This document shows positions 13,822 to 23,912 of a stretch of 64,000 nucleotides of DNA, piece after piece; the stretch's first letter is position 1; each line of letters begins with the position of its first letter. A program made the position numbers and the translations under genes. Location of the stretch: positions 20,832,001-20,896,000 of the forward strand of contig NC_071332.1 in NCBI RefSeq assembly GCF_010183535.1. Direction: 5' to 3'. Source of the stretch: Caenorhabditis remanei. Taxonomy: Eukaryota > Nematoda > Chromadorea > Rhabditida > Rhabditidae. The notes under the pieces were generated by a model, which saw only the letters and a program-made list of their open reading frames with translations, had not been told where the DNA came from and did no database searches.

Positions 13822-14447
13822 GGCTCTATTACAGTTTAGATGTCCTTTAAAAACTAAAACGTCCCTTAAAACACTTAAACGTCCCTTAAAACACTTAGAC
13901 GTCCCTTGAAACACTTAAACGTCCTTTCAAACTCTAATTTTTTTAAAACGTCCTTTCAAAAGTTTAGACGTCCCAAAAAACGTTTAAACGTCCCATAAAA
14001 TGTTTAGACGTCCCTTGTAATCCCAAAGTATAGTTCTGAAGATTTAAACGTCCCAAAAACATTTAAACGTCCCAAAAAACATTTAGACGTCCCAAAAAAT
14101 ATTTAGACGTCCCTTGAACACTTTCAGTGGCTTTTAGTGTTGAAGGGACGTCTAAACATTTTTTGGGACGTCTAAATGTTTTTTGGGACGTCTAATTATT
14201 TAAAACCAAATTTTCGGACTTCAAGGGACGTCTCAATATTTAATGGGACGTCTAAACGTTTTTTGGGACGTCTAAATGTTTTTTGGGACGTTTAAACATT
14301 TTTGAACATATTTGGGATCCGAAAGGACGTTTAAATGTTTCAAAAGACGTCTAAGTGTTTCAAAGGACGTCTAAGTGTTTTAAGGGACGTCTAAGTGTTT
14401 TTTGGGACGTTCAAGTTTTCAAAGGACATCTAAACTGTAATAGAGCC
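13822..14447. mobile_element. hAT-like MITE with ACGTCC arrays, long copy
   Basis: Terminal inverted repeats GGCTCTATTACAGTTTAGATG and complement. Perfect 8-bp target duplication GACAAACT at 13814-13821 and 14448-14455. The left half has about a dozen ACGTCC motifs roughly 20 bp apart, and the right half has a similar number as GGACGT. The TSD length suggests the hAT superfamily (family knowledge), but no transposase is encoded. Confidence 0.85.
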
Positions 14448-14659
14448 GACAAACTCCCCGAGCTCTTCTAAAAAAAAATACCTGAGACAGGAGAATGAGG
14501 GAGTGGCTCATGGATTTTAAGATCCGAAACTTAAGTGCGCAAACACCAATTATAAAAAAATATTGTTTCGAGAATATAGTGACCTTAATTGATTATAACA
14601 ACTAAGTCAATTAAGTTCTTTCAGATATTGAATGAGACCCAACGAAAAATTTCGTTGTA

Positions 14660-14870
14660 GTTAGTGCACTTTGTTTTGTTTCTCTCCTGGTTGGTGCATT
14701 TGTGGTAAATCTTTCAGAATTTTGAAAATTGTTTTCGTGATAAAGATCCGAAGGAGAACAGCCGTTAGGATGACAGTAAAAATAAGGAAACTGAAGAAAA
14801 CAAAGAATGAAATTTCACGAAGCCGGTTTTTCTTAATGTATGAAGCGATTTTATAATAAAAACAGTTTAT
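14660..14870 (-). pseudogene. Antisense TM-exon relic upstream of the 15259 gene
   Basis: The minus strand reads KIASYIKKNRLREIS, then a hydrophobic FFVFFSFLIFTVILT segment, then a hydrophilic tail ending at a stop near 14660. The frame is open over about 60 codons, but no start, splice acceptor or further exons are visible. Confidence 0.5.
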
Positions 14871-14892
14871 TGAAGGTTCTGCGTCTCGGTTG

Positions 14893-15207
14893 TTCCTGTC
14901 CGGTTAGATAACATTTAGTGACTAATAGTTTTATGAAATTGGGCGGTTCACATTTTTTTCTTATCTTGTATAGCGGAAGAAATTGGTTGTAAAAGAATCG
15001 TTGATACATAGTGTCTTAGTTAGTGAAAAACTCTCTGACTTTGTTGGGTCATCTGCATTTTGACAAGTCAAAACTGCAAACAATTAATCTTAATGATGGT
15101 TCTACGATCAATTTCTTCCGCTATAAGTCACTCGGGAAGAAGCAACTATGACCGCCCAATTTGATAAAACTATTAATCACTGAATATTATCTAACCGGAC
15201 AGGAACT
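14893..15207. repeat. Upstream palindrome of the 15259 gene
   Basis: Arms about 14893-14985 and 15112-15207. They share AGTTCCTGTCCGGTTAGATA in opposite orientations, GGGCGG, and the GCGGAAGAAAT box. It lies between the antisense relic and the gene, so it may be the core of an ancestral bidirectional promoter. Confidence 0.65.
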
Positions 15208-15258
15208 ACCCAAGAGGCATTACACTTTTGTCGGCAAAATTTTGGTCTTATTTCTGTC

Positions 15259-16951
15259 ATGTTATCGAGAATTAAAAATATTTATGAAAATTTTCAATCT
15301 CGAAAAGGTGGTAAGAGTATTTGATTTTTTATTCAATTTAAACGTTCAGGTACCCTTAACAATGATCCTGTTTCATCAGCTCCTGGAATAATAGAAGAAC
15401 CAACATATGTTGAAATAATTGACACTAACCCACCACCAGAGTTTGGACCAGTGGAGTGAGTCATCTTATATATCTTTCTAATTTGATTTATATCCTAGCA
15501 AACAACGTCACTTTGGAATTCTCCGCAACACAGTGACCAATCGATTCCGTAAACTAATGCTGATAGCATTAGTTAACTTAGTGGTTGTTCTTTTCATATT
15601 TGTCTTTTTTTTGGTTGCTCATTTGGACAAAAAACATGCATTAACAACAAGAACTGATACAACACCTTACACACAATCTTTTCCCACTACGACAAATCCT
15701 TTCGGTGAGTTCCTATCCGTATCTAAAGATCTTGTTTAATTTTTAGACCGTACTGATTGCTCACCAACTCAGAATTCCACATTTTTCTTTGCGTACTCCA
15801 ATGATTTAACAGCATTTCAAGTTTTAAACACATGGAACACAATTCCAATCTACGTTAAACTGGGTTATGAAACCATTGTATTAGGGCGATTTGACTTGAA
15901 TGAAGGTTTTTGGACATTTGTTTCGAGCAATTATTCTGGGTTAGTGAGACGATATAACTTAACAAAGATTTTTCTCTCAGTGGAATAGATAGTGCGTTAT
16001 TGAGCGGTCTTCCGAATTCAACAGAGTCAATTAAAGACCCGTCAGAAGGTAGTTCTGTATTTTCTATGATTAATGTAGGTTGTCATATTACAAAACAATA
16101 CACTTGTATGTCTTTCAGTTCTTCTTCAATTTGGACGTGACACATTGTGGAGCAAGCCTTTTAGTTCTCGTGAAACGTCTTCCTACAGACTCATTTATCT
16201 CTGACTTAGTATCCATGCTCCAAAAATATCATGCTTATGTCACATTCATTGTATCTGAGAACTCATTAGGTGGATTGTCATCAGAACCATTGTACAAGTT
16301 GGCCAGCGAAACTAATGGATTTTGTATATTCACGGAAGATGATAGGATTCAACAGGTATGGATCATTCCTCTTGCTTTAAGATACAAGTTTTGCGTCAGA
16401 CACCCGATTGGCTACCATCCATTCAGTATTTATATTTTTTGGTGTATTCATTCAATGCCGTAGTTGCAAAATCTGGATCTGTCGCTCTTCCAGTATTTAA
16501 TGCTCCGGAGATTGAATATGCCTGCGTTTGCATGACTCTTCAAGACCATGGTATCATTTAAGTTCGTGATTTTCCTGACGAATGAAATTGTAGGAGTCTT
16601 GGATTCATTCAGAATGATTCACTTGGATTGGAACAACAATGAATCATCAAATTCAGGATCATTCGAAGAAACTTTAGAATCACATACTGCTATATATGTA
16701 ATATAACATTTGTATTCCAAAAGGTGAAATCGAAGTTATAGGGGAACACCACGTATATCACAAAATCTATATTCGGATTGGATGCTGTTCCTTACAACAT
16801 GACACTAGGATTTGAGTACTTGGATGACGAAATCAATATTCTTCAGATCAGAATATATAGCGCTAGGTAAAAACAATTAACTTATAGCATTTCATTTTCG
16901 ATAAATGTAAATTTCAGCCCCGTCGGCTTCTGGGTACCATACAACAATTGA
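15259..16951 (+). CDS. Type II membrane protein with vWA-like ectodomain, short stalk
   Basis: Ten exons: 15259-15310, 15350-15455, 15499-15704, 15747-15939, 15981-16074, 16119-16355, 16400-16550, 16594-16697, 16742-16866, 16918-16951; 433 aa with an unbroken frame. The N-terminus starts MLSRIKNIYENFQSRKG, then an acidic stretch (VEIIDTNPPPEF), QRHFGILRNTVTNRFRK, the TM helix, DKKH, and a short Thr-rich stalk ending TTTNPFG. Ectodomain landmarks are FFFAYSNDLTA, CGASLLVLVKRLPTD, VSENSLGG, LASETNGFCIF and VGFWVPYNN at the C-terminus. No signal peptide is present; the internal TM acts as signal-anchor (inference). Function unknown. Confidence 0.85.
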
Positions 16952-17040
16952 TTTGCGACCAGGGTGTGGAGCAAATAAAGAATTTAAGCATACTACAAAA
17001 ACTAGATCACTATAATAATTGTTTTTACGGTCAGTTTTGA

Positions 17041-17805
17041 CTAGCGTCCCCCGCCTCCCGGCGGGCTCCGGAAGACGGGGCTTCGCCCCGTGCGCGGTGC
17101 ATGGCAAGTTTTACATTCAAAATATTGCATTGCCTTTTTTTAATTAAATTTTACTGGAAATTGTACTTAACGTTGCTTTATATCATCTGGAAATTGTTAG
17201 AGTGGTCAAATAAATGTTTAAATTATTTTTTCAAATAATTTATATTCATTGAACATTCTTTGAAGTTTTTTTCAAATATTCAAACAATTTAAAAAAAAGT
17301 TTCACAATTCATATCTCAACAGTAATAACAGCAAAAAATAACAACAAAATTAAAGTGATTTTATCGAGTAGTCGTTTTGAGGGGAGAAGAGTATTCATTT
17401 TGAGCGGAGAAACTTCGGCGACGAAACCTGTGACGAGAACTTTTAGCGGAGAAGAATACACCTGCTCTGCTAAAAAAAACTAACCGCAAAAAATCTTGTG
17501 ATGGATGTCAACGACGGAAACTGGCAGTGGGACGACGATGCTTCGGATGAACTCTAAATTCCATCTCATTTTCGTTGTAAATGAAGCCTTTTTGATGCAT
17601 TTTCCGACATCCGTTGAATTTACGAGTCTTCGTGATGTTGACTGGCGAAATCTATTATATAACGAAAACGTTTGGCGGAGAAGAAAATATCTGCTCTGAA
17701 ATTAAACTAACCGCAAAACAAGAAAAAAAAAACGGCAAACACGGGGAACAGTGACGATGGTGGCAGTTTTGAGGAATATAGCATCCTGAAAGCAAAAAAA
17801 TCGAT
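17041..17805 (-). mobile_element. Helitron-like 3' end in reverse orientation, with unidentified body
   Basis: Read on the minus strand, the left end is a CCCGCC-GGGA-GGCGGG hairpin followed by GGACGCTAG, with host A beyond. This is the same terminal design and GACGCTAG tail as the two Helitrons in the window, though the body is unrelated. The right end is not certain; GA|T near 17805 would fit. It lies exactly where the 3' flank of the 15259 gene breaks off. The interior has two imperfect repeats around GCGGAGAAG and a 13-bp inverted pair GTGATTTTATCGA (about 17355 and 17804). Confidence 0.5.
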
Positions 17806-17815
17806 AAAATCACGT

Positions 17816-18023
17816 AACACCACGTATATCAGCAGTGGTCCGACCCCAGTGGATGCTGAACCTTACAACATGACACTTGATTTTAGTTACTCGAAAGACA
17901 ATATCAATATTCTTCAGATAAGGATAAACAGTGTTAGGTAAAAACAATTAAATGTTAGCATTTGACTTGCAATAAATGTAAATTTCAGCGCCGTCGACTT
18001 CTGGGTACCATACAACGATTGAT
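17816..18023 (+). pseudogene. Orphan 3' tail of a family member
   Basis: Contains only the last two exons: a 9th-exon-like segment from 17816 to about 17938 (PYNMTLDFSYS) and the final exon to TGA 18021-18023 (SAVDFWVPYND), with a normal intron between. It is closest to the end of the 34672 gene, which shares the LDFSY variant. The preceding eight exons are replaced by the Helitron-like sequence. Confidence 0.75.
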
Positions 18024-18289
18024 TTGCGACCAGGGTGTAGAGAAAATAAAGAATTGAAGCATACTACAAAAACTAGATCACTGTAATAATTGTTTTTATG
18101 GTCAGTTTTGATGATATAAGCCTATTAAGAACAAAACAGGCAGTAAGTTTAGTATTCAAATTTCATGTGGAAAATGTATGTAATAAATAAATTACAAATG
18201 AATATTTTTGTATCGATGTTTCTTCTCTGCCAGAATTCTGATAACCGATGCTCGATGTATTTTTGAACTCTACGTATTTTCTTCCTCAA

Positions 18290-18515
18290 ACTACTTCGTT
18301 GTAGTTTTAAGAGGTCTAGTTTTTGTTGTTTCTCTCTTTGTTGGTGCATACATATGTGGAAAGTCTTTCAGAAACATAATAATTGTTTTCGTGATAAAGA
18401 TCAAAAGGAGACCAGGCGTTAGGATGACAGTAAAAATAAGGAAACTGAAGAAAACAAAGAATGAAATTTCACGAAGCCGGTTTTTCTTAATGTATGAAGC
18501 GATTTTATAATAAAA
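18290..18515 (-). pseudogene. Antisense TM-exon relic upstream of the 18896 gene
   Basis: The minus-strand frame is open for about 75 codons: FYYKIASYIKKNRLREIS, a hydrophobic segment, TKTIIMFLKDFPHM, then a Thr/Lys-rich tail resembling a stalk. This is the best-preserved relic. No splice acceptor or downstream ectodomain exons are seen. Confidence 0.5.
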
Positions 18516-18547
18516 ACAGTTTATTGAAGGTTCTGCGTCTTGGTTGT

Positions 18548-18845
18548 TCCTGTCCGGTTAGATAACAATCAGTGACTAATAGTTTTATGAAATTGGGCGG
18601 TTCACATTTTTTCTTATCTTGTATAGCGGAAAAAATTGGTTGTAAAAGAATCGTTGATACATAGTGCCTTAGTTAGTAAACAAATCTCTGACTTAGTTGG
18701 TTCATCTGCAGGTTGAAAAGTCAAAACTGCAAACACAAGGTCCTGACATTTATGCAATCGATTTCTTCCGCTATACAAGATAAGAAGAAATGGTGAACGC
18801 CCAATTTGATCAAACTGTCACATGTTATCTTACTGGACAGGAACT
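18548..18845. repeat. Upstream palindrome of the 18896 gene
   Basis: Arms about 18548-18640 and 18760-18845, with the same boxes as the palindromes at 11173 and 14893. Confidence 0.6.
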
Positions 18846-18895
18846 AACGAGAGGTATTACATCTTCCTTTGCAACAATTTGATTTTATTTCTGTC

Positions 18896-20671
18896 ATGAT
18901 ATCAAGAATTAAGAATATTTACGAAAATTTTCAGTTTCAAAAAGGTGGTAAGAGTATTTGATATTCTGTTTAATTTTAAAATTCAGGTACCCTTAACAAT
19001 GAATCTGTTTCATCAGCTCCCGGAATAATAGAAGAACCAACATATGTCGAAATAATTGACACTACCCCACCATCAGAGTTTGGACCAGTGGAGTGAGTCA
19101 TCTTATATATCTTTCTAATTTGATTTATATCCTAGCAAACAACGTCACTTTGGAATTCTCCGCAACACAGTGACCAATCGATTCCGTAAACTAATGCTGA
19201 TAGCATTAGTTAACTTAGTTGTTGTTCTTTTCCTCTTTGTTTTTTTTCTGATAGCTCATTTGGACAAAAAACATGACAACGTTCTTGTTAGTTCTACGTT
19301 GCATAATTATGTGAAAACTACGACTTTTCCTGCACCAACTACTTTAACTACAAGAACTGATACAACAGCTTACTCTCATACTTTTGCCACTACGACGAGA
19401 CCTTTCGGTGAGTTCCAATTCGTATCTTAAGATATTTTTTGATCTTTAGATCCTATTGTATGCTCTCCAAATCAAAAGTCTACATTTTTCTATGCGTATT
19501 CCAATGATCTCACTGCAGATCAAGTCTTGAACACCTGGAAATCCATTTACTACAACTCAAATTTCTTTTTTGAAACCTATGCATTAGGACGATTTGACGT
19601 GATGAACAACTTGAATGAAGTTATTTTGACATTTGTTTCCAGCGACAGTTACAAGTTAGTGAGGCAATTAAATTGAATTAAGTTATTTCTTACAGTGAAA
19701 TATCTAATGTGCTATTATCCAATCTTCCAAATTCAACAGAGTCGATTAAAGACCCGTCAAAAGGTAGTGGAGTATTTAAAATGATTGATGTCGGTAGTCA
19801 TATCACAAAACAATACGCTTGTATGTGTTTCAGTTCTTCTTCAAAAAAAACGTGACACATTGTGGAGCAACTCTTTTTATTATCACGAAACGCCTTCCTA
19901 CAGACGCCTATATCGATGACTTAGTATCTAAGCTCAAAAAATATCATGCTCATGTCACATTCGTTGTATCTGAGAACTCATTAGGTGGATTGTCGTCAGA
20001 ACCATTGTACAGATTGGCAAGTGAAACTAATGGAGTCTGTATTTTCACGGAAGATGATAATATTCAAAACGTATGGATCATTCATCTAGTTTCGAAGTAC
20101 TAATTTTTTAAATCAGACACCCTTTTGGCTTCCATCCATTTGTCCTTTATTTTTGGTGTATTCATTCAATGCGAATGTTAAAAATTCTGGATATTCCTCT
20201 CTTCCAGTTTTCAATTCTCCGCTGGTAGGATATTACCACATTTTCATGACTTTACAGAACCATGGTAAGTTTCCATCGGTAACATTAAAATGTCTGAATT
20301 TACTGACAATTTGTATTTCAGGACCCCTAGACGCATTCAGAATGGTCCACTTAACTTGGTATAATGCAGGATCATCGAATTCGGGATTTTTTGAAGAGAC
20401 TGTCGCATCTCATGCTTTATCAATACTGGCAAGTTTTTTCGAATACTTTTTATATTTATTCTTCATTTCAGGAAAACAGTACATATTCCATGGCAGGAGG
20501 CTGTTTGGATGCAGTCCCTTATGACATGACGTTTCAGTATGAGTACCTAGGTGAAACAACTGAAACTCTTCAGATCAGAATATACAGTATGAAGTGAGTA
20601 AACCTTTGAAACAGCTCTGGACGAAATTGGATTTCAGACCGGTGGACTTCTGGGTTCCCTATGATGATTGA
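18896..20671 (+). CDS. Type II membrane protein with vWA-like ectodomain
   Basis: Ten exons: 18896-18947, 18987-19092, 19136-19407, 19450-19654, 19696-19789, 19834-20070, 20117-20264, 20322-20428, 20472-20593, 20638-20671; 458 aa, frame intact. Same domain order as the 15259 gene, with a longer Thr-rich stalk (TTTFPAPTTLTTRTDTTA). Two unusual splice sites are needed to keep the frame: a GTCGGT donor after exon 5 and a GC donor (GCAAGT) after exon 8. The GC donor is shared with the 30176 gene and the GTCGGT donor with the 23339 gene. Ends PVDFWVPYDD. Confidence 0.85.
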
Positions 20672-23338
20672 TACTTTTTCTCTTCGGGTGATTGAGACTG
20701 TATCGAAGAAATCGAAGTTGAAATATCGAATACAAATTCTGAAATCGTTTTTATTTCAATATTCAGTTTTAGCGATTCAATATGTAACCACATAATGTTG
20801 AACTGCAAAAGCTATTATTTCTTATCAATGTAAGACGATTATATAATATCTATTGTTATCTATTCTATCTGTTGTCTATAAATTCCTTGAATTTCAATAG
20901 GAAGAACCATGCCAGTCTACGTCACGGTAATCTGAAAACTGATTGATCCACCGAGTTCCGGGAAGCAATTGGTGATGAATTTTGTTAAAGAAACAGGAAA
21001 AACAGAGTGCGTGGAGGTTAGTACAACCACTCTGAAGTGGAAATAATAATGAGGAGAAGAAGGGAAACAAGTGATTTCACGATGAATCACGACCCAACAA
21101 TTAGAGACAAAAACATTTACCTGCATTTTCTGAATAAAATGCGTTTATAAAAAAAGATATATTGTTAATGAATTATTTCTTTTCATATTGAAATATATTT
21201 TAATGATTCTTGTTATTTATTCACAACAAACAACATCTTTATCAATTTGTCCAGATGAATTTGATTCAGTAGGAAATTATTGTTGGAAATATCACTAACG
21301 ACGAAGCTACGAATGACGCTCTTAATTCTTGGATATTCGGCGGGAAAACTCTTGAATCAACAAACAAAAAACGTTATTAATAGTTGGAATGTACAAATTA
21401 AATTTAGTTTACAAAAATAATTTGAAGCTGGATACTTTGGCTTTTGATACAGACTTTCAGACGTCCAATGAAAAAGTCGCCTGTGCGCCGCAGGTAGTCG
21501 ACGTCGACTTCTTTCCATATCTTCTGAAGAACGGTCTCGGTCATGTTGTAGAAGATTCTTGAAATCTTGCTTTTCAAATATTCCCATCCGATGAAATCCA
21601 TCGGATTGAGATCTTATTTTTCCTGTCATATTCAACACATTCCTCTGTCAAATAACGATGCAAGTATGAAGTACCTTTTCTTCAACTTCCAAGTTAAACA
21701 TTTCGCCAAATTTCAACATGAAATTGTCAGTTACAAATGCGCCGATAATGGAAATTAACTGTTTCATAAACGCAAATTATGCTCTAATAATATTCTTTTA
21801 ATTTCATAATGCGATCCTTAATATTTCAGCTTGAATAATTTGATTAAAGAATTTTTTTTAATCCGAAAATTCCATTTTTTCGAATATTTTTTGTGGTATG
21901 ATCGAAAATTTTGTCGGGAATGAAATTAAATGACATGACTAAATAAAAAAATACAAAAAACCACAGTTTTGGAACATCGAAAATGATTTACCGGAAGCCT
22001 CGAAAATTAAAATCCGAGTTTTTCTCATACTTCACCAAAAAACCGTTCTTGGGGTCTAGAGGACAACATGTTTCCGATACTAAATTTTTTGTAGATTCCG
22101 AATTTTAAATAAAAAACGCTGTCTTCTCGTGTCAATGCCGAGATAAAAACGATTTCATGAAAATACCCCGGAAATGTCACTATGAAGTTGAGCTGGAATT
22201 TTCTTCTGAATACAAAAAATGCTTAAAATAGTTTCTACAACAATTTCTCGTTAAGATTTCATACCTAACTTTTTGATTTTCCTAGTTACCCAGGTGACGG
22301 ACCCGGCCAAAAAGTACCTCAATTTGCTGAGGACACATGATACTATCTCTGATCGAAAGGATTGCCAAATCGGAGATGGTCAACTTTTTTCGTGTGAACA
22401 TGGTCTAATGCTCGATCGACTCTGAGAGTGCGTCATAACCATATCTTTTAGCGAAAACGTCGGGTTAAAGAGACGATTTTATTGAGTTAAGTTCTTTCTT
22501 ACAGTGGAATGTAGGTACAGGGCATAAGATTCTTGGCAATATTTTTTTAAACAGTTGAGTTCCAGTTTTTCAAGCGCAATGAGTCTGCTGGTTTCTAGAG
22601 CGACGGCGTCTAGTAAAACTAGCGCTCAAAATGGGACGACTTGAGACATCCCTCGTCCCCGTCTCGCGAGTTCCGGATTGTTATAAAAAGGTTAAAAATG
22701 AACCTACAGTAGCGATCATAGGTAAGTACACTTGTATACTTTCATATGTATCTTAGCTAAAACAACTCCGTTATGGATAAACTTTTTTCAAAGGTAATTG
22801 AAAAGTTCAGAAATAAAATAATATGTTTTTCGGAATAGCTCCGATTTTGATTTTTTTGGTGATCGATTTTTCCTGATCGTGTTCTACTTTCTGTGCCATA
22901 GCTTCAAAAGTCAACAATTTTTCAAAAAATAGTTTTTCTAATTTTTTAAACTCAAAATTTTATATTCTTTTTTTCTCAATTTTCGATGTTTTCTGGCTAT
23001 AAAACGAACATACCTTTTGAAAACTCCATTTAAAGTGTTTTTTCACACATAATCAAACACATTCATGCATTCTTTCTTTTTTATCTTGCATTGCAGAAGA
23101 AATAGATCGTAAAAACATCGTTAATACTTAGTGCCTTAGTTCGTAAAAAACTCTCTGACTCAGTTGGCACAAGGTCCTAATATTAATGCTGTTTTTATGA
23201 TCAATTTCTTCCGCTACACAAGATAAAAAGAAATTGTGAACGCCCAATATGATGAGACCATTATTTTTTATTTCACTGAATGTTATCTAACTGAACAAAT
23301 TACACTTTTCTTTGCAACATTTTGGTCTTATTTCTGTC
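20672..23338. repeat. Segmental duplication block, copy 1
   Basis: About 2.6 kb of intergenic sequence that recurs in direct orientation at 32001-34671, in each case between an upstream family gene (18896 or 30176) and the next one (23339 or 34672). Copy 1 has about 280 bp near 20880-21160 that copy 2 lacks, and lacks about 180 bp that copy 2 has near 32400-32575. Apart from the transposon relics, no gene is visible. Confidence 0.85.
21404..21640 (-). pseudogene. Mariner-type transposase C-terminal relic, copy 1
   Basis: The minus strand reads DLNPMDFIGWEYLKSKISR after a stop, then VDVDYLRR. The LNPMD-x-x-x-W-x-YLK pattern is typical of the region around the last catalytic Asp of mariner transposases (family knowledge). 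Only the C-terminal part remains. A second copy lies in the duplicated block near 32640-32875. Confidence 0.6.
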
Positions 23339-23912
23339 ATGATATCAAAATTTAAAAATATTTATGCAAATTTTCAATTTGGAAAAAGTGGTAAAAGTAA
23401 ATACTTAAACTTCTTTTTTAATTTTAAAATTTAGGTACCGTCAACGATGATTCTATTTCTGGTTCATCAGCTCCCGGAATAATAGAAGAACCAATATATG
23501 ACGAAATCTATGACACTACCCCGCCATCAGAGTTTGAACAAGTAGAGTGAGTCCTCTTATATATCTTTCTAATTTCATTTATGTTCTAGCAATCAATGTC
23601 ACTTTGGAATTCTTCGCTACATAGTGTCCAATCGATTACGTTCACTAATGCTGATAGCATTAGTTAACTTAGTTGTTGTTCTTTTTATATTTGTCTTTTT
23701 TCTGATTGCTCATTTGGACAAAAAACATGACAACGTTTTTGTTAGTTCTACGTTGCATAATTATTTGGAAACCACGACTACTTCTATACCAACTACTTCT
23801 GTACGAACTACTTCTGTACGAACTACTTCTGCACCAACTACTTCGGCATCAACTACTTCTGCATTAACAACAAGTACTGAAACAACACCTCACTCACAAT
23901 TTTTTCCCACTA

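Noticed and set aside
13840..14440. CRISPR-like array
   Set aside because: Regular short repeats occur, but they are mirrored, imperfect, lie in a eukaryotic MITE with TSDs and have no spacers.
17501..17557. Short ORF MDVNDGNWQWDDDASDEL in the Helitron-like body
   Set aside because: Only 18 codons, single copy, no splice sites or homolog in the window.
22540..22730. Possible exon (MSLLVSRAT) in the duplicated block, also at 33802
   Set aside because: The two copies differ by indels that break the frame and no consistent splice structure is found.
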